Positions 27,091 through 36,272 of a stretch of DNA of 64,000 bases are shown here, piece by piece. Every line of letters begins with the position of its first letter. Positions within the stretch are counted from its first letter, which is position 1. A program made the translations under genes and the position numbers. Origin of the DNA: Paenibacillus camelliae (lineage in GTDB: Bacteria; Bacillota; Bacilli; Paenibacillales; Paenibacillaceae); contig NZ_JAMBNY010000003.1 in the NCBI RefSeq assembly GCF_023715345.1, positions 1 through 64,000 of the forward strand. Direction: 5' to 3'. Below the pieces are notes generated by a model. That model was not told the origin of the DNA, did not search any database, and saw only the letters and a list, made by a program, of their open reading frames with translations.

Positions 27091-27540
27091 TTAATCGTTT
27101 TCCAACAGCTCAATGAGTACCTTTAATTGAGGAAATGTATCGATATAAGCATATCTGCCGCCTGTATATTCACCTTTTTGCTGCAAAGGGAAGCCTGACT
27201 TCGCAAGCAGCTCAACTTTATCCTTCATCCCTTTAATTCCAAATGCGATATGATGTGGACCTTCGCCATGCTCATTCAAATAGTTTCGCCAAGTGCTTTC
27301 GTGGTGATCTGGCTCAATTAATTCAATTTGAAGTGAACCCATATCAAAAAAGGCTAGCTTTGCACGAGCAGGACTAGGCTTACCCTCGAATTCAGTCTGC
27401 GCCTGCTCCATTGGATCTGTCCAAAAAATATTTGGCTTTTCTACTCCAAAAAAAGTGGCGTATGCTTCACTAACCTTTTCAATATCATGAACAAGAATAC
27501 CAATTTGCGTAACGACATTCGTTTCAATTAGACCTGACAT
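27091..27540 (-). CDS. VOC-family protein (glyoxalase/epimerase-like)
   Basis: 149 residues from the second of two adjacent ATG codons, which is better spaced from GGAGGG. Two beta-alpha-beta-beta-beta modules of the vicinal oxygen chelate fold are visible, with likely metal ligands in GILVHDI (His), LQIELIE (Glu), GPHHIAFGI (His) and VLIELLE (Glu), the pattern of methylmalonyl-CoA epimerase-like proteins. It sits between the LacI gene and the SDR gene on the same strand. The substrate is not assignable. Confidence 0.85.
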   Translation of the reverse strand: MSGLIETNVVTQIGILVHDIEKVSEAYATFFGVEKPNIFWTDPMEQAQTEFEGKPSPARAKLAFFDMGSLQIELIEPDHHESTWRNYLNEHGEGPHHIAFGIKGMKDKVELLAKSGFPLQQKGEYTGGRYAYIDTFPQLKVLIELLEND

Positions 27541-27600
27541 CATAATCCCTCCAATATGAAATGGTGAATTGCCCTGTACAGCCTTGCCTTTAGCTTACCT

Positions 27601-28644
27601 TTAATCCAAACGCCTGCAGGATTCCCGGATAATTAGCGTGCAGTCATACTTGATCTCACGTATCGTATCTGTTGGCTCCTCAACTTGCTTAACAACGACC
27701 TGCATCAGTTCCTTAAATAGCTGCTTAAAATCAACGCGCACGGTTGTGAGTGGCGGATCTTGCTTCTCACTTAGCACATGATCGTCAAAGCCGATAATCG
27801 ACATATGCTCAGGAACCTTGAGCCCTTGCTCTCGCATCGCCCGTATCGCACCAAAAGCAACACTATCATTGGCTGCTACAAGTGCAGTAGGGAGCGGCTC
27901 ATCGCTTCCAAGCAGCTTCGACATCGCATCATAGCCTGCCTGCTCTGTAAAATCTCCATCCAGCACCCAGCCCGGATGAATGTCGAGCCCTTGCTGCTTC
28001 ATGGCATGATGGAAGCCCTCGTGCTTTTTAAGGCCTGACAATCGGCTTCGATCACCATTTATGAGACCGATATGCCGATGACCAAGGCCAAGTAAATAAG
28101 CAATTGCCTGCTTCATACCAGAATCATTGTTGAAATTGGCAACGATGCGATTAGGTACAGCAACGTCTGGATGCTCCTGATCAAACACACCAACGACAAA
28201 GCCTTCTGCTATGAGCTCCTCAACAAATGGCTCTTTATGCTTTGTTCCAATAAATATGCCCGCATCGATCCGCCGCTGATAGAATGCTTCCCTTACATGA
28301 TTAATGCTGGCTTCATCCTCGGTATTACGAATAATAAAGGTGAGCACATAATAATTAAGATCTGATGCACTTTCTATCACGCTCACGATCATCATATTCG
28401 TTAGCACATCGACAGAGATTTCCCCTGAGCTTACCATGAACAGACCAATCGTACGGGATTTTTTGCCGGCCAGCATTTGCGCTGAAGCATTAGGAAAGTA
28501 ATTGAGCTCTTTAATAGCTTTCATCACTTTCTCTTTTGTTTTTTGTGGTACATTTGAATAATTATTAATGACCCGACTGACCGTACTCCTTGATACACCT
28601 GCTAACCTCGCAACTTCCGTACTATTAATTTCATTTTTAGACAA
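27601..28644 (-). CDS. LacI-family transcriptional regulator
   Basis: 347-residue repressor with an N-terminal helix-turn-helix (STEVARLAGVSRSTVSRVIN, residues 8-27), hinge helix (NASAQMLAGKKSRTIG) and a sugar-binding periplasmic-type core. The start is a TTG with AGGTAGGG seven bases upstream; no in-frame ATG fits. Its own promoter is TTGACA-N17-TATGAT with a 16-bp palindrome just downstream, and a matching palindrome lies in the promoter of the divergent isomerase gene, so it very probably represses both. The effector is presumably a sugar or sugar phosphate. Confidence 0.94.
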   Translation of the reverse strand: MSKNEINSTEVARLAGVSRSTVSRVINNYSNVPQKTKEKVMKAIKELNYFPNASAQMLAGKKSRTIGLFMVSSGEISVDVLTNMMIVSVIESASDLNYYVLTFIIRNTEDEASINHVREAFYQRRIDAGIFIGTKHKEPFVEELIAEGFVVGVFDQEHPDVAVPNRIVANFNNDSGMKQAIAYLLGLGHRHIGLINGDRSRLSGLKKHEGFHHAMKQQGLDIHPGWVLDGDFTEQAGYDAMSKLLGSDEPLPTALVAANDSVAFGAIRAMREQGLKVPEHMSIIGFDDHVLSEKQDPPLTTVRVDFKQLFKELMQVVVKQVEEPTDTIREIKYDCTLIIRESCRRLD

Positions 28645-28663
28645 ATCATAACCCTACCTTTAA

Positions 28664-28679
28664 ATAAACACGTGTTTAT
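28664..28679. promoter_or_regulatory. LacI-type operator in front of the lacI-family gene
   Basis: ATAAACACGTGTTTAT is a perfect 16-bp palindrome with a central CG, as expected for LacI-family proteins. It starts where transcription from the adjacent promoter should begin, so binding would block the regulator's own transcription. Confidence 0.8.
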
Positions 28680-28685
28680 ACCTCT

Positions 28686-28714
28686 ATCATAGTCCTGCTA
28701 TGATACACTGTCAA
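28686..28714 (-). promoter_or_regulatory. Promoter of the lacI-family gene
   Basis: Minus-strand TTGACA-N17-TATGAT, one base off consensus at the -10 box. Confidence 0.8.
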
Positions 28715-28752
28715 CCGATTCACAAGGAGAAACGGCTGTAAGAGCGTCAATA

Positions 28753-28781
28753 TTTACATTAACGCGCGTTCATGGTACGCT
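28753..28781 (+). promoter_or_regulatory. Promoter and second operator of the isomerase gene
   Basis: TTTACA-N17-TACGCT, with ATTAACGCGCGTTCAT (28758-28773) filling the spacer. This site matches the operator at 28664 at 12 of 16 positions and keeps the central CG, so repressor binding would occlude RNA polymerase. Confidence 0.7.
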
Positions 28782-28816
28782 ACTGCTAGAAAAATGATCA
28801 ATTTGGAGGGATATAT

Positions 28817-29653
28817 ATGCTACGATTAGGTGGTCAAGTTTTTATTGAAAATCAACAACCTGAAACTTGGGCAAAAGCGATGCATCAAGCTGGCTTTCGG
28901 GCGGCGACCTGCCCATTTGACGGGAAGGATCGCGACCTTATGAAGGCCTATCTCGATGCCGCTGAACAACATAACATCGTTATTGCGGAGGTCGGTGCTT
29001 GGAGCAACCCGATTAGCATAGATGAGACGATTGCTAAGCAAGCCATTAACTATTGCGCAGAACGTCTGCAGCTAGCCGATGACATCGGTGCACGTGTCTG
29101 TGTTAATATCGCCGGCTCTAGAGGCACCGTATGGGATGGACCGCATGAGCTTAATCTTACCGATGACACATTCAATCTTATTGTTGATACCGTACGAGCG
29201 ATCATTGACCAAGTAAAGCCGACGCGGACAACCTTCGCATTAGAGATGATGCCTTGGGTATACCCAAACAGTGCTGACAGCTATGCAGCGCTGTTAAAGG
29301 CGATTGATCGACCACAATTCGGTGTACATTTTGATCCAGTTAATATTGTGAATAGTCCAGAAACCTACTATCATACGGATGCACTTATTATTGATTTTAT
29401 CGAAAAGCTAGGGCCTCATATCGTCAATGTGCACGCCAAAGATATTCTGCTACAACCAAAGCTAACCCTCCATCTTGATGAGGTAATTCCTGGACGAGGC
29501 AATCTACGCTATGATGTGCTGCTTACACAGCTTAATAAGCTGCAGCGAGACATCCCTGTCATGATTGAGCATCTGTCTACTAATGAACAATATACAGAAG
29601 CTGCGCAATATATTCGTTCGGTCGCAGAACAATTACGCATCGTTATTAACTAA
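28817..29653 (+). CDS. Sugar phosphate isomerase/epimerase, TIM barrel
   Basis: 278-residue AP-endonuclease-2/xylose-isomerase-like protein. Probable metal ligands lie in FALEMMPW (Glu), VHFDPVN (Asp), VNVHAKD (His) and MIEHL (Glu), the pattern of this fold. GGAGGG precedes the ATG. It is transcribed from a promoter whose spacer is a LacI-type operator, divergent from the regulator gene. It probably interconverts a keto-sugar or inositol derivative, but the substrate cannot be named. Confidence 0.88.
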   Translation: MLRLGGQVFIENQQPETWAKAMHQAGFRAATCPFDGKDRDLMKAYLDAAEQHNIVIAEVGAWSNPISIDETIAKQAINYCAERLQLADDIGARVCVNIAGSRGTVWDGPHELNLTDDTFNLIVDTVRAIIDQVKPTRTTFALEMMPWVYPNSADSYAALLKAIDRPQFGVHFDPVNIVNSPETYYHTDALIIDFIEKLGPHIVNVHAKDILLQPKLTLHLDEVIPGRGNLRYDVLLTQLNKLQRDIPVMIEHLSTNEQYTEAAQYIRSVAEQLRIVIN

Positions 29654-29748
29654 TTGTTGGAATTTCCTAAAAATGTATTGTCAATCCCATCACATATCTC
29701 CTATACTAATAGGCAGGTTTTATAGTATCTGTCATAAGGAGAATGATG

Positions 29749-30087
29749 ATGATTACACAACGTAATATCGCTTTAAGTATTATTCTTACATTAATCACTT
29801 GCGGTATTTATGGAATTTACTGGTTCATTGTATTAACGAACGAAGTGGGTAGATTGAGTGGAGACCCTGATTTTACTGGGTTAAAGCATTTCTTGCTTTC
29901 TATCGTTACTTGTGGAATTTGGTCATTAGTGTGGGCTTACCAGATTGGCAAGCATGTAGCTGAAGCTCAGCGTCAACGTGGCATGATGTACAGCGACAAT
30001 TCTGTAATATATCTTGTGCTGGGACTGTTCGGGTTTGGTATCGTAACCTATGCACTTGTACAAAACGATGTTAATAAAATGGTCTAA
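29749..30087 (+). CDS. DUF4234-type small membrane protein
   Basis: 112 residues counting from the third of three consecutive ATG codons, the best spaced from AAGGAG. It has three hydrophobic stretches with the repeated pattern TLITCGIYGIYWFI and SIVTCGIWSLVWAYQIG, then a third helix with LGLFGFGIVTYALVQNDVN. These match the DUF4234 family, whose function is unknown. Its 3' end overlaps the next gene by 20 bp, which indicates co-expression. Confidence 0.82.
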   Translation: MITQRNIALSIILTLITCGIYGIYWFIVLTNEVGRLSGDPDFTGLKHFLLSIVTCGIWSLVWAYQIGKHVAEAQRQRGMMYSDNSVIYLVLGLFGFGIVTYALVQNDVNKMV

Positions 30088-30466
30088 GCCTTTTAGAAAG
30101 AATCCTAAGCTTGTTTGGGGTTCTTTCTTTGCTATCGGTACCGTGGTCTATCTGAAGGTGTGGATTCCGCTCACTGGATTAAGCATTCCTTGCCCGATTC
30201 ATGCCGTGACCGGTTTGTATTGCCCAGGCTGTGGAATGACCCGCTCGCTTACCGCTCTGTTAAAGCTTGACCTTGAGGCAGCCTTTCGCTATAACAGCTT
30301 AGTTTATGCGCTCGTCCCGTTATATCTATGCTACTGGCTGCTGCAGCGCAAAAAGCTTCATCGCACATCCAATGCTGTGCTAATTGCAATGGTGATTCTC
30401 GCTCTCGGCTATGGCATTGCAAGAAACTTGCCTCTGTTTGATAGGCTTGCACCGCCTGATTTATAA
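30068..30466 (+). CDS. DUF2752-type small membrane protein
   Basis: About 132 residues. The start is uncertain: ATG codons at 30050 and 30068 lie inside the previous gene and neither has a clear ribosome site, which points to translational coupling. The family signature CPIHAVTGLYCPGCGMTRS is clear, followed by two membrane helices (VYALVPLYLCYWLL; LIAMVILALGYGI). No function is established for DUF2752 proteins. Confidence 0.8.
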   Translation: MLIKWSKPFRKNPKLVWGSFFAIGTVVYLKVWIPLTGLSIPCPIHAVTGLYCPGCGMTRSLTALLKLDLEAAFRYNSLVYALVPLYLCYWLLQRKKLHRTSNAVLIAMVILALGYGIARNLPLFDRLAPPDL

Positions 30467-30528
30467 AATGCTACGAAGCTTAGTTGTAGTACTTCATCTT
30501 CTCTGTTACACCATACAAATGCATACCG

Positions 30529-30586
30529 AAGGGGTTGTTCAGAATGTCCGTTTAGCTGGCATTGAACAACTCCTTTCTTTTTTATT
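30529..30586 (+). terminator. Terminator after the DUF2752 gene
   Basis: AAGGGGTTGTTCA pairs with TGAACAACTCCTTT (one wobble) and is followed by CTTTTTTATTT. It lies 63 bp after the stop. Confidence 0.7.
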
Positions 30587-30723
30587 TATAACAGCTTCAC
30601 GCACAGAACACATTTAGCTGATATAAGCTTTAGTTACTGAAAGTCGTTACAATTTGTTATATTAGTATCAGCATATAGATGACGAATATAGCAATGCCTA
30701 TAGCATGGAAGGAGTGATCCGGC

Positions 30724-32112
30724 ATGACGACTTTGACGCAGCAAGTAGATGCGATCATTACACAGCAGCGAAATTATTACGACCAATCCTCTACAAAGGA
30801 TGTTCATTTTCGTAAAGAGCAGCTTGTAAAGCTAAAGCAAACGATAAAAAAATATGAAAAGCAAGTGCTGGAGGCGCTAAGGCTTGATTTAGGTAAAGGT
30901 GAATTTGAAGCCTATACAACAGAACTCGGAATCGTGTACGACAGTATTAGCTTTATCATTAAAAATATCGAGCGCTGGGTAAAGCCTAAGTCAGTAAAGA
31001 CACCTCTGCATTTCCAGCCTGCCAAAAGCTTTATTGTGCGAGAGCCATACGGTGTGGTGCTAATTATCGCTCCGTTTAACTATCCATTCCAGCTTGTGAT
31101 GGAGCCTTTAATCGGTGCAATTGCCGGAGGCAATACAGCCGTTATAAAGCCTTCTGAAGCAAGCGTCCATACGACACAAATCATTAAGCTAATATTGGAG
31201 GAAGCATTTGAGCCTAATTACGTGAGTGTTGTAGAAGGAGAGAAGGAGATGGTGACGGCACTTATTCATGCCCCCTTCGACTTTATCTTCTTTACTGGCA
31301 GCGTTGCGGTAGGTAAGGTTGTAGCAAAAGCTGCGGCTGAGCGATTGACCCCTTATGTGCTGGAGCTGGGTGGAAAGAGCCCTACCATTGTTAGTGAGAC
31401 AGCCGACTTAGAAGTCGCAGCCAAGCGTATCGCTTGGGGTAAATTCAGCAATACTGGACAAACGTGCGTGGCACCTGATTACGTCGTCGTACACGAAAGT
31501 ATATATCCAACATTTGTAGAGCTGCTGAAAAAAACAATAAAAGACTTTTACGGACATGATCCACAGCAAAGCACAGACTATGGTCGCATCATTAACGAGC
31601 GTCAATTCGACCGGCTGCACCATATTTTAATCGCTGAAGAAAGCAATATAACACTGGGAGGCAGCATAGATCGCCAAGACCTATATATTGAGCCAACGAT
31701 TATTGAACATGTAACGTGGAATAGTATGGTAATGGAGGATGAGATATTCGGCCCTCTATTACCCGTACTGAAGTATAGCTCTTTGGATCATCTAATCAGA
31801 GAAATTCGTAGGCTGCCTAAGCCATTAGCTGGTTACTTATTCTCGACAAACGAAAAAGAAATACAAACGTTTCTACAGGAGCTGCCATTTGGAGGCGGCT
31901 GTATCAATGATGTTGTAGCCCATGTTGGCAATACACATTTGCCTTTTGGCGGTGTCGGCCCTTCAGGCAGTGGTGCATATCACGGTAAAGCGAGCTATGA
32001 ATGCTTCACTCATCCTAAGTCGATTCTGCATCGTTCAACAAAGCTTGAAACCGGCTTGCTCCACCCTCCTTACAACTCGAGAGTAAAGCTCGTTCGAAAA
32101 ATATTAAAGTAG
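30724..32112 (+). CDS. Aldehyde dehydrogenase (class 3/YwdH-like)
   Basis: 462-residue NAD(P)-dependent enzyme that oxidises aldehydes to acids. It has the short ALDH class 3 length, general base Glu214 in LELGGKSP, nucleophile Cys248 in SNTGQTCVAPDY, the cofactor motif FFTGSVAVGKVV and PFNYPFQL near residue 117. The C-terminal SYECFTHPKSIL is typical of this class. AAGGAG stands nine bases before the ATG. It is transcribed alone and ends in a bidirectional terminator. Confidence 0.95.
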   Translation: MTTLTQQVDAIITQQRNYYDQSSTKDVHFRKEQLVKLKQTIKKYEKQVLEALRLDLGKGEFEAYTTELGIVYDSISFIIKNIERWVKPKSVKTPLHFQPAKSFIVREPYGVVLIIAPFNYPFQLVMEPLIGAIAGGNTAVIKPSEASVHTTQIIKLILEEAFEPNYVSVVEGEKEMVTALIHAPFDFIFFTGSVAVGKVVAKAAAERLTPYVLELGGKSPTIVSETADLEVAAKRIAWGKFSNTGQTCVAPDYVVVHESIYPTFVELLKKTIKDFYGHDPQQSTDYGRIINERQFDRLHHILIAEESNITLGGSIDRQDLYIEPTIIEHVTWNSMVMEDEIFGPLLPVLKYSSLDHLIREIRRLPKPLAGYLFSTNEKEIQTFLQELPFGGGCINDVVAHVGNTHLPFGGVGPSGSGAYHGKASYECFTHPKSILHRSTKLETGLLHPPYNSRVKLVRKILK

Positions 32113-32144
32113 GCTAAATATGGTTAGCGCCATGCTATGCGCAC

Positions 32145-32180
32145 AAAAAAAGATGTTGCCTCGGGGGCAACATCTTTTTT
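32145..32180. terminator. Bidirectional terminator between ALDH and RND genes
   Basis: AAAAAAAGATGTTGCC pairs with GGCAACATCTTTTTT around TCGGG, giving a T-tract on each strand. It serves the convergent genes on both sides. Confidence 0.9.
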
Positions 32181-32236
32181 GTAGTGCTGTATCATCGTAC
32201 TCTTCTTTACAGTAGATGATTGCTTTATCTAATCGC

Positions 32237-35200
32237 CTAGTTGTCTAAAACTTCACGACGATTTTTCTTAAGCATTTTCGAAAGAATTTCATACATCACC
32301 GGTACAATAACTAATGTTAACAGCGTAGAGCTCGTAAGTCCGCCGATTACAGTAATCGCAAGACCTTTAGAGATCAAGCCGCCACCTGCACCACCGAATA
32401 CAAGCGGAATCATAGCACCGATTGTCGCGATCGCTGTCATTAGAATCGGACGAAGACGCGTCGCACCAGCTTCAAGAATCGCTTCACGCAATGTCATACC
32501 ATCGCGTTCCATATGAATGATGCGGTCAACATACACGATAGCGTTTGTTACGACAATACCGATCAACATCAGAAGTCCCATCATGACCGATACAGAGATC
32601 GTTTCATTAGCAATGTACAGACCAACGAATACACCGATAACCGTAAACGGAAGAGATAATAGGATAACGAATGGAGCAAGTCCCTCTCCGAATGTAACGA
32701 CGAGAATAAAGTATACAATCGCAATCGCTGCTAGCATAGCAACAGCTAGCTGAGTGAAGGTTTCAATAATATCCGCCATTGCACCGCTGTTACCAAGCTC
32801 AACACCTTTAGGGAATTCAAGCTCGTTAACCTCTTTATCCACCTCGCTCGATGCTTTGGATACATCGTCGCCTAGGATTGTACCTGATACGCTAGCATAG
32901 AATTGACCTTTGCTGCGTGCAAGTGTATTCAGTGCATAGCCTTCTTCAACTTCAACAAGATCGCCTAGTGTAAGCTGTGCACCTGTTACTGATTGTACAG
33001 GAAGCTTAAGCATATCCTCTACAGACTCAGGCGTTACTACTTCTTTCTGAACGATAACCTCTACTTTGTTACCGTCACTTTCAACTGTAGTCAATACTTC
33101 CTTAGAAGTATCTGGGTATAGCATCATAACAATTTGCGCTGTCGTCAGACCATGCTGCAGCAGCGTTGCTTGATCAACATGGAATGTAAATGCCTCATAG
33201 CTCTCTTCACGAGTAGAGGATACATCCTTCAATTGCTCATTGCCTTTCATAACCTCTTCGACCATTAGGACTGACTGCTCTAGATCATCGAGGCTTTCGC
33301 TGTATAGCGTATAGCTAAGCTCGTTGCTCGATAGTGCTGACATCGAGAAGTTCTGGCTTGACCAGCGTCCCGGGTGTCCAATCTCTTCAACGTATTGCTC
33401 GATCTCCTCACGAACCTCTGGGAAGTTCTTCATATCTGGATCGAAGATAACATACATAAGTGAACCGCCGGCGCCGCCCATCATCATCGTCTGCATATCT
33501 GCACTTTCCGCTGAGGAAATGGATAGCTGAACGATATCGACATCTTCACGTTCAAGCAGCTTTTGCTCTACTTCAGAAACATGCTTAATTGTATCTTCTC
33601 TAAGCTCACCAGCTTTAGGTGCGTAAGTAAGATACATGACCTTCTCCTCGTCACTTCCAAGGAAGCTCAGTCCAACTAGACCAGAGATCGGAATGATACA
33701 GCTTCCCACTAATAGGACAAGCGAGATAATTACGGTAATAATTTTATGGTTCAATGTCCATTGAAGTGCACCACGATATTTTTTCGCGAGTGCTCCAACT
33801 TCTTTATGCTTAGATTCTGATTTGGCTGCATAAAGTTTTTTCTTGAACAAGAAATGAGACATAGCAGGAACGATCGTAATGGCAACAATTAACGATGCAA
33901 TCAAGGCAAAGCTCATCGTCAACGCGAACGGTACGAAAATCTCACCAACCATACCGCCAACAAATACTAGCGGGGCAAATACGGCAACCGTTACAAGTGT
34001 AGACGATAGAATTGGCTTGAACATCTCAAGCGTCGCTTCACGTACTAGTGCACGACCATTCAGCTTCTCTTCCTTCAGATGCAATCTTCGATAGATGTTT
34101 TCGACGACGACAATCGAGTCATCAATTACACGTCCAATCGCAACAGTAATCGCACCTAATGTCATAATATTAAGCGTAATATCAAGCCAGTGTAGAATCA
34201 TCAAAGCCATAAATACGGACACTGGAATGGATACAATCGAAATAATTGTAGATTTAAAGTCGCGTAGGAACAGTAGAATAATAATGACAGCAATAAGTCC
34301 ACCGAACAGCGCTTTTTCAACCATCGTAAGCACCGCTTCTTCAATCGGCTCACCTTGGTCTAACGAAGTCTCTACAACAAGATCAGGAAAACGCTCCTGC
34401 TCTTCTGCCATTAGATCCTTAACTGCATTCGCAACCGTTACTGTGTTAGCATCCTGTGCTTTAATAACCTGAATCGCAATGGCATCTTCACCATTCGTGC
34501 GAGAGATGGATTGAACCTTACCAACAAGCTCAATCGATGCAAGATCACTTAGCTTCGCAACAGGAGATGGATAGTCAGCCGTCGGCGTTACTGGAATTAG
34601 CATATCGCCAAGCTCTTCTATGGACATAAACTTACCATCTACTGCGATAGCCTGTTCAGCTTCCGTAAACTCGAACAAACCGAGTGATGTATATAAGTCA
34701 CTTGCTTTAATTAGGTTCGCAATCGTTTCTTTTGTAACTCCAAGGCTCGCCATCTTCTCTTCATCATACGTCAGCTCAACCTCTTCAATATGCTGACCCG
34801 TAATCGAAGCAGAAGCAACCCCTTCAATTTTTTGCAGCTTCGGTAGAAGAACCTCTTCTACTGTGCTCGTTAAATCAACGATATCACCAGAGGTACTGCT
34901 CACACTGAGTGCAAGAATCGGCATCATATTCATGCTAATAGCCGATACTGAAGGTGCCTGCGCATTGTCTGGCAGCTTAATATCATCTAGCGCGGATTTC
35001 ATCTCACGCTTCGCTTCATCCATATCTGTTCCATAATCATATTCAACCTGAATACTTGCTACACTGGAATATGAGCTGGACATGACGGTCTTTACTCCGC
35101 TTAGATTTTCAAGGGTTTTCTCTAGCGGAATCGTAACATCCTCCATTACCTGTTCAGCAGTTGCTCCAGGATAAACACTCATAACCATTAGATAAGGAAT

Positions 35201-35326
35201 AGAAATGTCCGGTATCGTCTCCATCTTCATTCTTACAGATGAATACATTCCAGAGAATAGAACAATTAACGTTAGTAGCCATACTGCTAACTTGTTTTTC
35301 ACTACGAAATTAACTATTGACCTCAC
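32237..35326 (-). CDS. RND-family efflux permease (SwrC/YerP-like)
   Basis: 1029-residue proton-driven exporter with the RND layout: a helix at ~13-30, a large external domain, helices from ~335, a second external domain, and a final helix block. Motifs include PGATAEQVMEDVTIPLE, the IGRVIDDSIVVVENI region with paired acidic residues of the proton relay, and GIVVTNAIVYVDR. The GTG start has AGGTGT nearby. No membrane fusion partner is encoded next to it, as with SwrC-type Gram-positive exporters. The divergent TetR gene and the operator inside its promoter indicate repression relieved by a substrate. Confidence 0.94.
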   Translation of the reverse strand: MRSIVNFVVKNKLAVWLLTLIVLFSGMYSSVRMKMETIPDISIPYLMVMSVYPGATAEQVMEDVTIPLEKTLENLSGVKTVMSSSYSSVASIQVEYDYGTDMDEAKREMKSALDDIKLPDNAQAPSVSAISMNMMPILALSVSSTSGDIVDLTSTVEEVLLPKLQKIEGVASASITGQHIEEVELTYDEEKMASLGVTKETIANLIKASDLYTSLGLFEFTEAEQAIAVDGKFMSIEELGDMLIPVTPTADYPSPVAKLSDLASIELVGKVQSISRTNGEDAIAIQVIKAQDANTVTVANAVKDLMAEEQERFPDLVVETSLDQGEPIEEAVLTMVEKALFGGLIAVIIILLFLRDFKSTIISIVSIPVSVFMALMILHWLDITLNIMTLGAITVAIGRVIDDSIVVVENIYRRLHLKEEKLNGRALVREATLEMFKPILSSTLVTVAVFAPLVFVGGMVGEIFVPFALTMSFALIASLIVAITIVPAMSHFLFKKKLYAAKSESKHKEVGALAKKYRGALQWTLNHKIITVIISLVLLVGSCIIPISGLVGLSFLGSDEEKVMYLTYAPKAGELREDTIKHVSEVEQKLLEREDVDIVQLSISSAESADMQTMMMGGAGGSLMYVIFDPDMKNFPEVREEIEQYVEEIGHPGRWSSQNFSMSALSSNELSYTLYSESLDDLEQSVLMVEEVMKGNEQLKDVSSTREESYEAFTFHVDQATLLQHGLTTAQIVMMLYPDTSKEVLTTVESDGNKVEVIVQKEVVTPESVEDMLKLPVQSVTGAQLTLGDLVEVEEGYALNTLARSKGQFYASVSGTILGDDVSKASSEVDKEVNELEFPKGVELGNSGAMADIIETFTQLAVAMLAAIAIVYFILVVTFGEGLAPFVILLSLPFTVIGVFVGLYIANETISVSVMMGLLMLIGIVVTNAIVYVDRIIHMERDGMTLREAILEAGATRLRPILMTAIATIGAMIPLVFGGAGGGLISKGLAITVIGGLTSSTLLTLVIVPVMYEILSKMLKKNRREVLDN

Positions 35327-35368
35327 TTACACACCTATCCTTTCTTGACTATTTTTTCTCTATTTTTT

Positions 35369-35397
35369 ATACTAATGACCGGACGGTCATATGTCAA
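35369..35397 (-). promoter_or_regulatory. RND promoter with TetR operator in its spacer
   Basis: Minus-strand TTGACA-N17-TAGTAT. The spacer contains ATGACCGGACGGTCAT (35375-35390), perfect 7-bp arms around GA, a classic TetR-family palindrome. Bound repressor would block polymerase. The site lies 34 bp before the tetR start and may also autoregulate it. Confidence 0.82.
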
Positions 35398-35423
35398 CAC
35401 AGACCTAAGTTGAGGTGAAAATT

Positions 35424-36272
35424 ATGTCTAAGCGACAATTAATTATGGATACAGCAATCGAGCTATTTGCAGAAAAGGGCTACGAAGCCACATCAATACA
35501 AGAGATTACAAAGCACTGCGGCATATCCAAAGGCGCTTTTTATCTAGATTTTAAATCCAAGGATCAATTGATTCTAGCCATTATCGATTACATTATTAGC
35601 AATTTTGGTACAAAGATTGACCGCGTGGTCAACAGCGCTGTAGACGGGGAACATAAGCTGTTTCTTTATTACTCCAGCATATTCGAATTCGTTAATAGCC
35701 ATCGTAGCTTTGCGTTAATCTTTTTCACAGAGCAAATCCACCAAACGGGTCAGCTGCGTAAGGTTAATTATGAGCTTTTCCACAAGTTTACGTTTTATGA
35801 TGAGCAGTTTTCATACTCGATCCTTACCTTGCTCGAATCGATCTATGGTGATGCTGTCGCCCGTACCAAATACGATCTTATGCTCTGCGTAAAAGGGTTT
35901 ATTAAATCTTATTGTGAATATGTATTGATGCAGCGCACACCAGTTGATATCGTTGCTTTATCGCAGAGCCTCGTCGACAAAACGAATATTCTCGCCAAGC
36001 ACTCACGCGCCGTATTTCTAATGAATCCAGAATGTTTCAAGGTGAACAACTCACAGCAGATCACGCTTTCTTATATCGTCGAGCAAATCAACTCCGTAGA
36101 GCAAATGACAACAAGTGATCTAGAGAAGGAATCGCTTCACATCTTAAAGAACGAGCTGACGAGCGAGCATCCTAGTGCTGCCTTAATTCAAGGGATGCTG
36201 CACAATCTGAACCAATACGCAAGCAGCTATTATATTGTTTCCTTAGTGAATCACTACCAGCATCAAAAGTGA
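35424..36272 (+). CDS. TetR-family transcriptional regulator
   Basis: 282 residues from the ATG at 35424, with GAGGTG six bases upstream (a GTG three codons earlier lies inside that site). The N-terminal helix-turn-helix is canonical (FAEKGYEATSIQEITKHCGI then SKGAFYLDFKSKDQL, residues ~14-48). The C-terminal ligand-binding part is longer than the usual ~200 residues. It is divergent from the RND exporter with an operator between, so it is the local repressor. The 264 bp after it hold no gene that I can support. Confidence 0.93.
   Translation: MSKRQLIMDTAIELFAEKGYEATSIQEITKHCGISKGAFYLDFKSKDQLILAIIDYIISNFGTKIDRVVNSAVDGEHKLFLYYSSIFEFVNSHRSFALIFFTEQIHQTGQLRKVNYELFHKFTFYDEQFSYSILTLLESIYGDAVARTKYDLMLCVKGFIKSYCEYVLMQRTPVDIVALSQSLVDKTNILAKHSRAVFLMNPECFKVNNSQQITLSYIVEQINSVEQMTTSDLEKESLHILKNELTSEHPSAALIQGMLHNLNQYASSYYIVSLVNHYQHQK

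Noticed and set aside
34095..34472. 125-codon plus-strand frame opposite the RND gene
   Set aside because: Antisense shadow of a strongly conserved gene; Ser/Thr/Ile-rich composition is typical of such shadows.
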